NCBI GenBank assembly: GCA_030533445.1
Contig: CM060082.1
Coordinates: 32,631,817 to 32,695,816 of the forward strand
Source: Cyprinodon diabolis
Taxonomy: Eukaryota; Chordata; Actinopteri; Cyprinodontiformes; Cyprinodontidae
Length of the DNA: 64,000 nt
Reading direction: 5' to 3'
Under the pieces are notes generated by a model, which was not told the DNA's origin, made no database searches, and worked only from the letters and a program-made list of their open reading frames with translations. Of the stretch, positions 63,841 through 64,000 are shown in pieces; position 1 is the stretch's first letter; each line of letters starts with the position of its first letter. A program made the position numbers and the translations under genes.

Positions 63841-63930
63841 AGGAAAACTCTGACAAAGGAACTGAAAGACATATCCTGCCAAGAGCTGAAAAACAAAGTG
63901 CCAAACTGTACGGTGCAAACAGAGGAAGCT
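63841..63930 (+). CDS. Candidate second coding exon of the secreted protein
   Basis: Exactly 90 bp lie between an acceptor (TTTAAG) and a consensus donor (GCT|GTGAGT). In phase 0, matching the end of the exon at 61415, it encodes 30 residues: RKTLTKELKDISCQELKN then KVPNCTVQTEEA, polar and helix-compatible with two Cys and one N-glycosylation-type site (NCT). No stop is created at the junction. The gene would continue beyond the window. The intervening intron (61416-63840) contains the whole inverted Penelope-like insertion. The family is not recognised. Confidence 0.35.
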
Positions 63931-64000
63931 GTGAGTATAACTTCAGTTAGAGATTTGGGCACACCTTCTATCCTCCTTCAGGCGTGCCTGATCTTTTCAC

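Overview
This window looks like euchromatic, AT-rich intergenic and intronic DNA from a ray-finned (percomorph-type) fish. The basis is the repeat content: tRNA-headed SINEs ending in GGAT repeats, an L2/Rex-type LINE tail, a Tc1-like transposase remnant, Penelope-like sequence with a GIY-YIG endonuclease, Ty3/Gypsy elements of the Tf1/sushi type, and many short inverted-repeat DNA transposons. The species cannot be named from this. No complete cellular gene is visible. Almost all long open frames belong to mobile elements.

Layout. From 1 to 21.7 kb the sequence is mostly AT-rich noncoding DNA with SINE copies (3.7, 4.3, 7.8 and 18.5 kb), a miniature transposon with perfect 20-bp ends (8.6-9.1 kb), a Tc1 remnant (12.4 kb) and a LINE fragment (15.1 kb). 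From 21.9 to 24.3 kb two LTR insertions sit almost back to back. The first is a short complete element (21911-23540) with target duplication GTCCC and an intact ORF built of three coding minisatellites. The second is a solo LTR (23550-24259) with target duplication CATTG. From 24.5 to 38 kb there is noncoding DNA, a tRNA SINE (33.3 kb), a possible conserved noncoding block (35.2-35.6 kb) and a GC-rich island that reads like a minus-strand promoter plus noncoding first exon (36.7-37.1 kb). From 38.1 to 44.1 kb lies a degraded, 3'-truncated Gypsy element; its 5' LTR is split by an insertion carrying a hAT-like end, and its RT motif has lost a catalytic Asp. From 44 to 58 kb there are microsatellites, MITEs and a second SINE type. 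At 58.2-58.9 kb there is a GC-richer island with two facing splice-donor-like sites. From 61.3 to 63.9 kb two phase-compatible candidate exons of a small secreted protein flank an inverted, damaged Penelope-like element.

How the parts relate. The short LTR element, the solo LTR and the large Gypsy element share LTR ends (…CATGACA), and the first and third share a gag start codon that overlaps the LTR terminus. In all three LTRs a GCC-xxx-TGT motif about 28-29 nt downstream of a CATAAG box is complementary to the sequence just inside the 5' LTR of a family member. That is the layout expected of Tf1/sushi-type self-primed reverse transcription. The short element therefore looks like a non-autonomous derivative that kept the cis signals and the gag N-terminus but replaced the rest of gag-pol with repeats. 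Exon and enhancer calls rest on splice motifs and composition only and are marked as low confidence.
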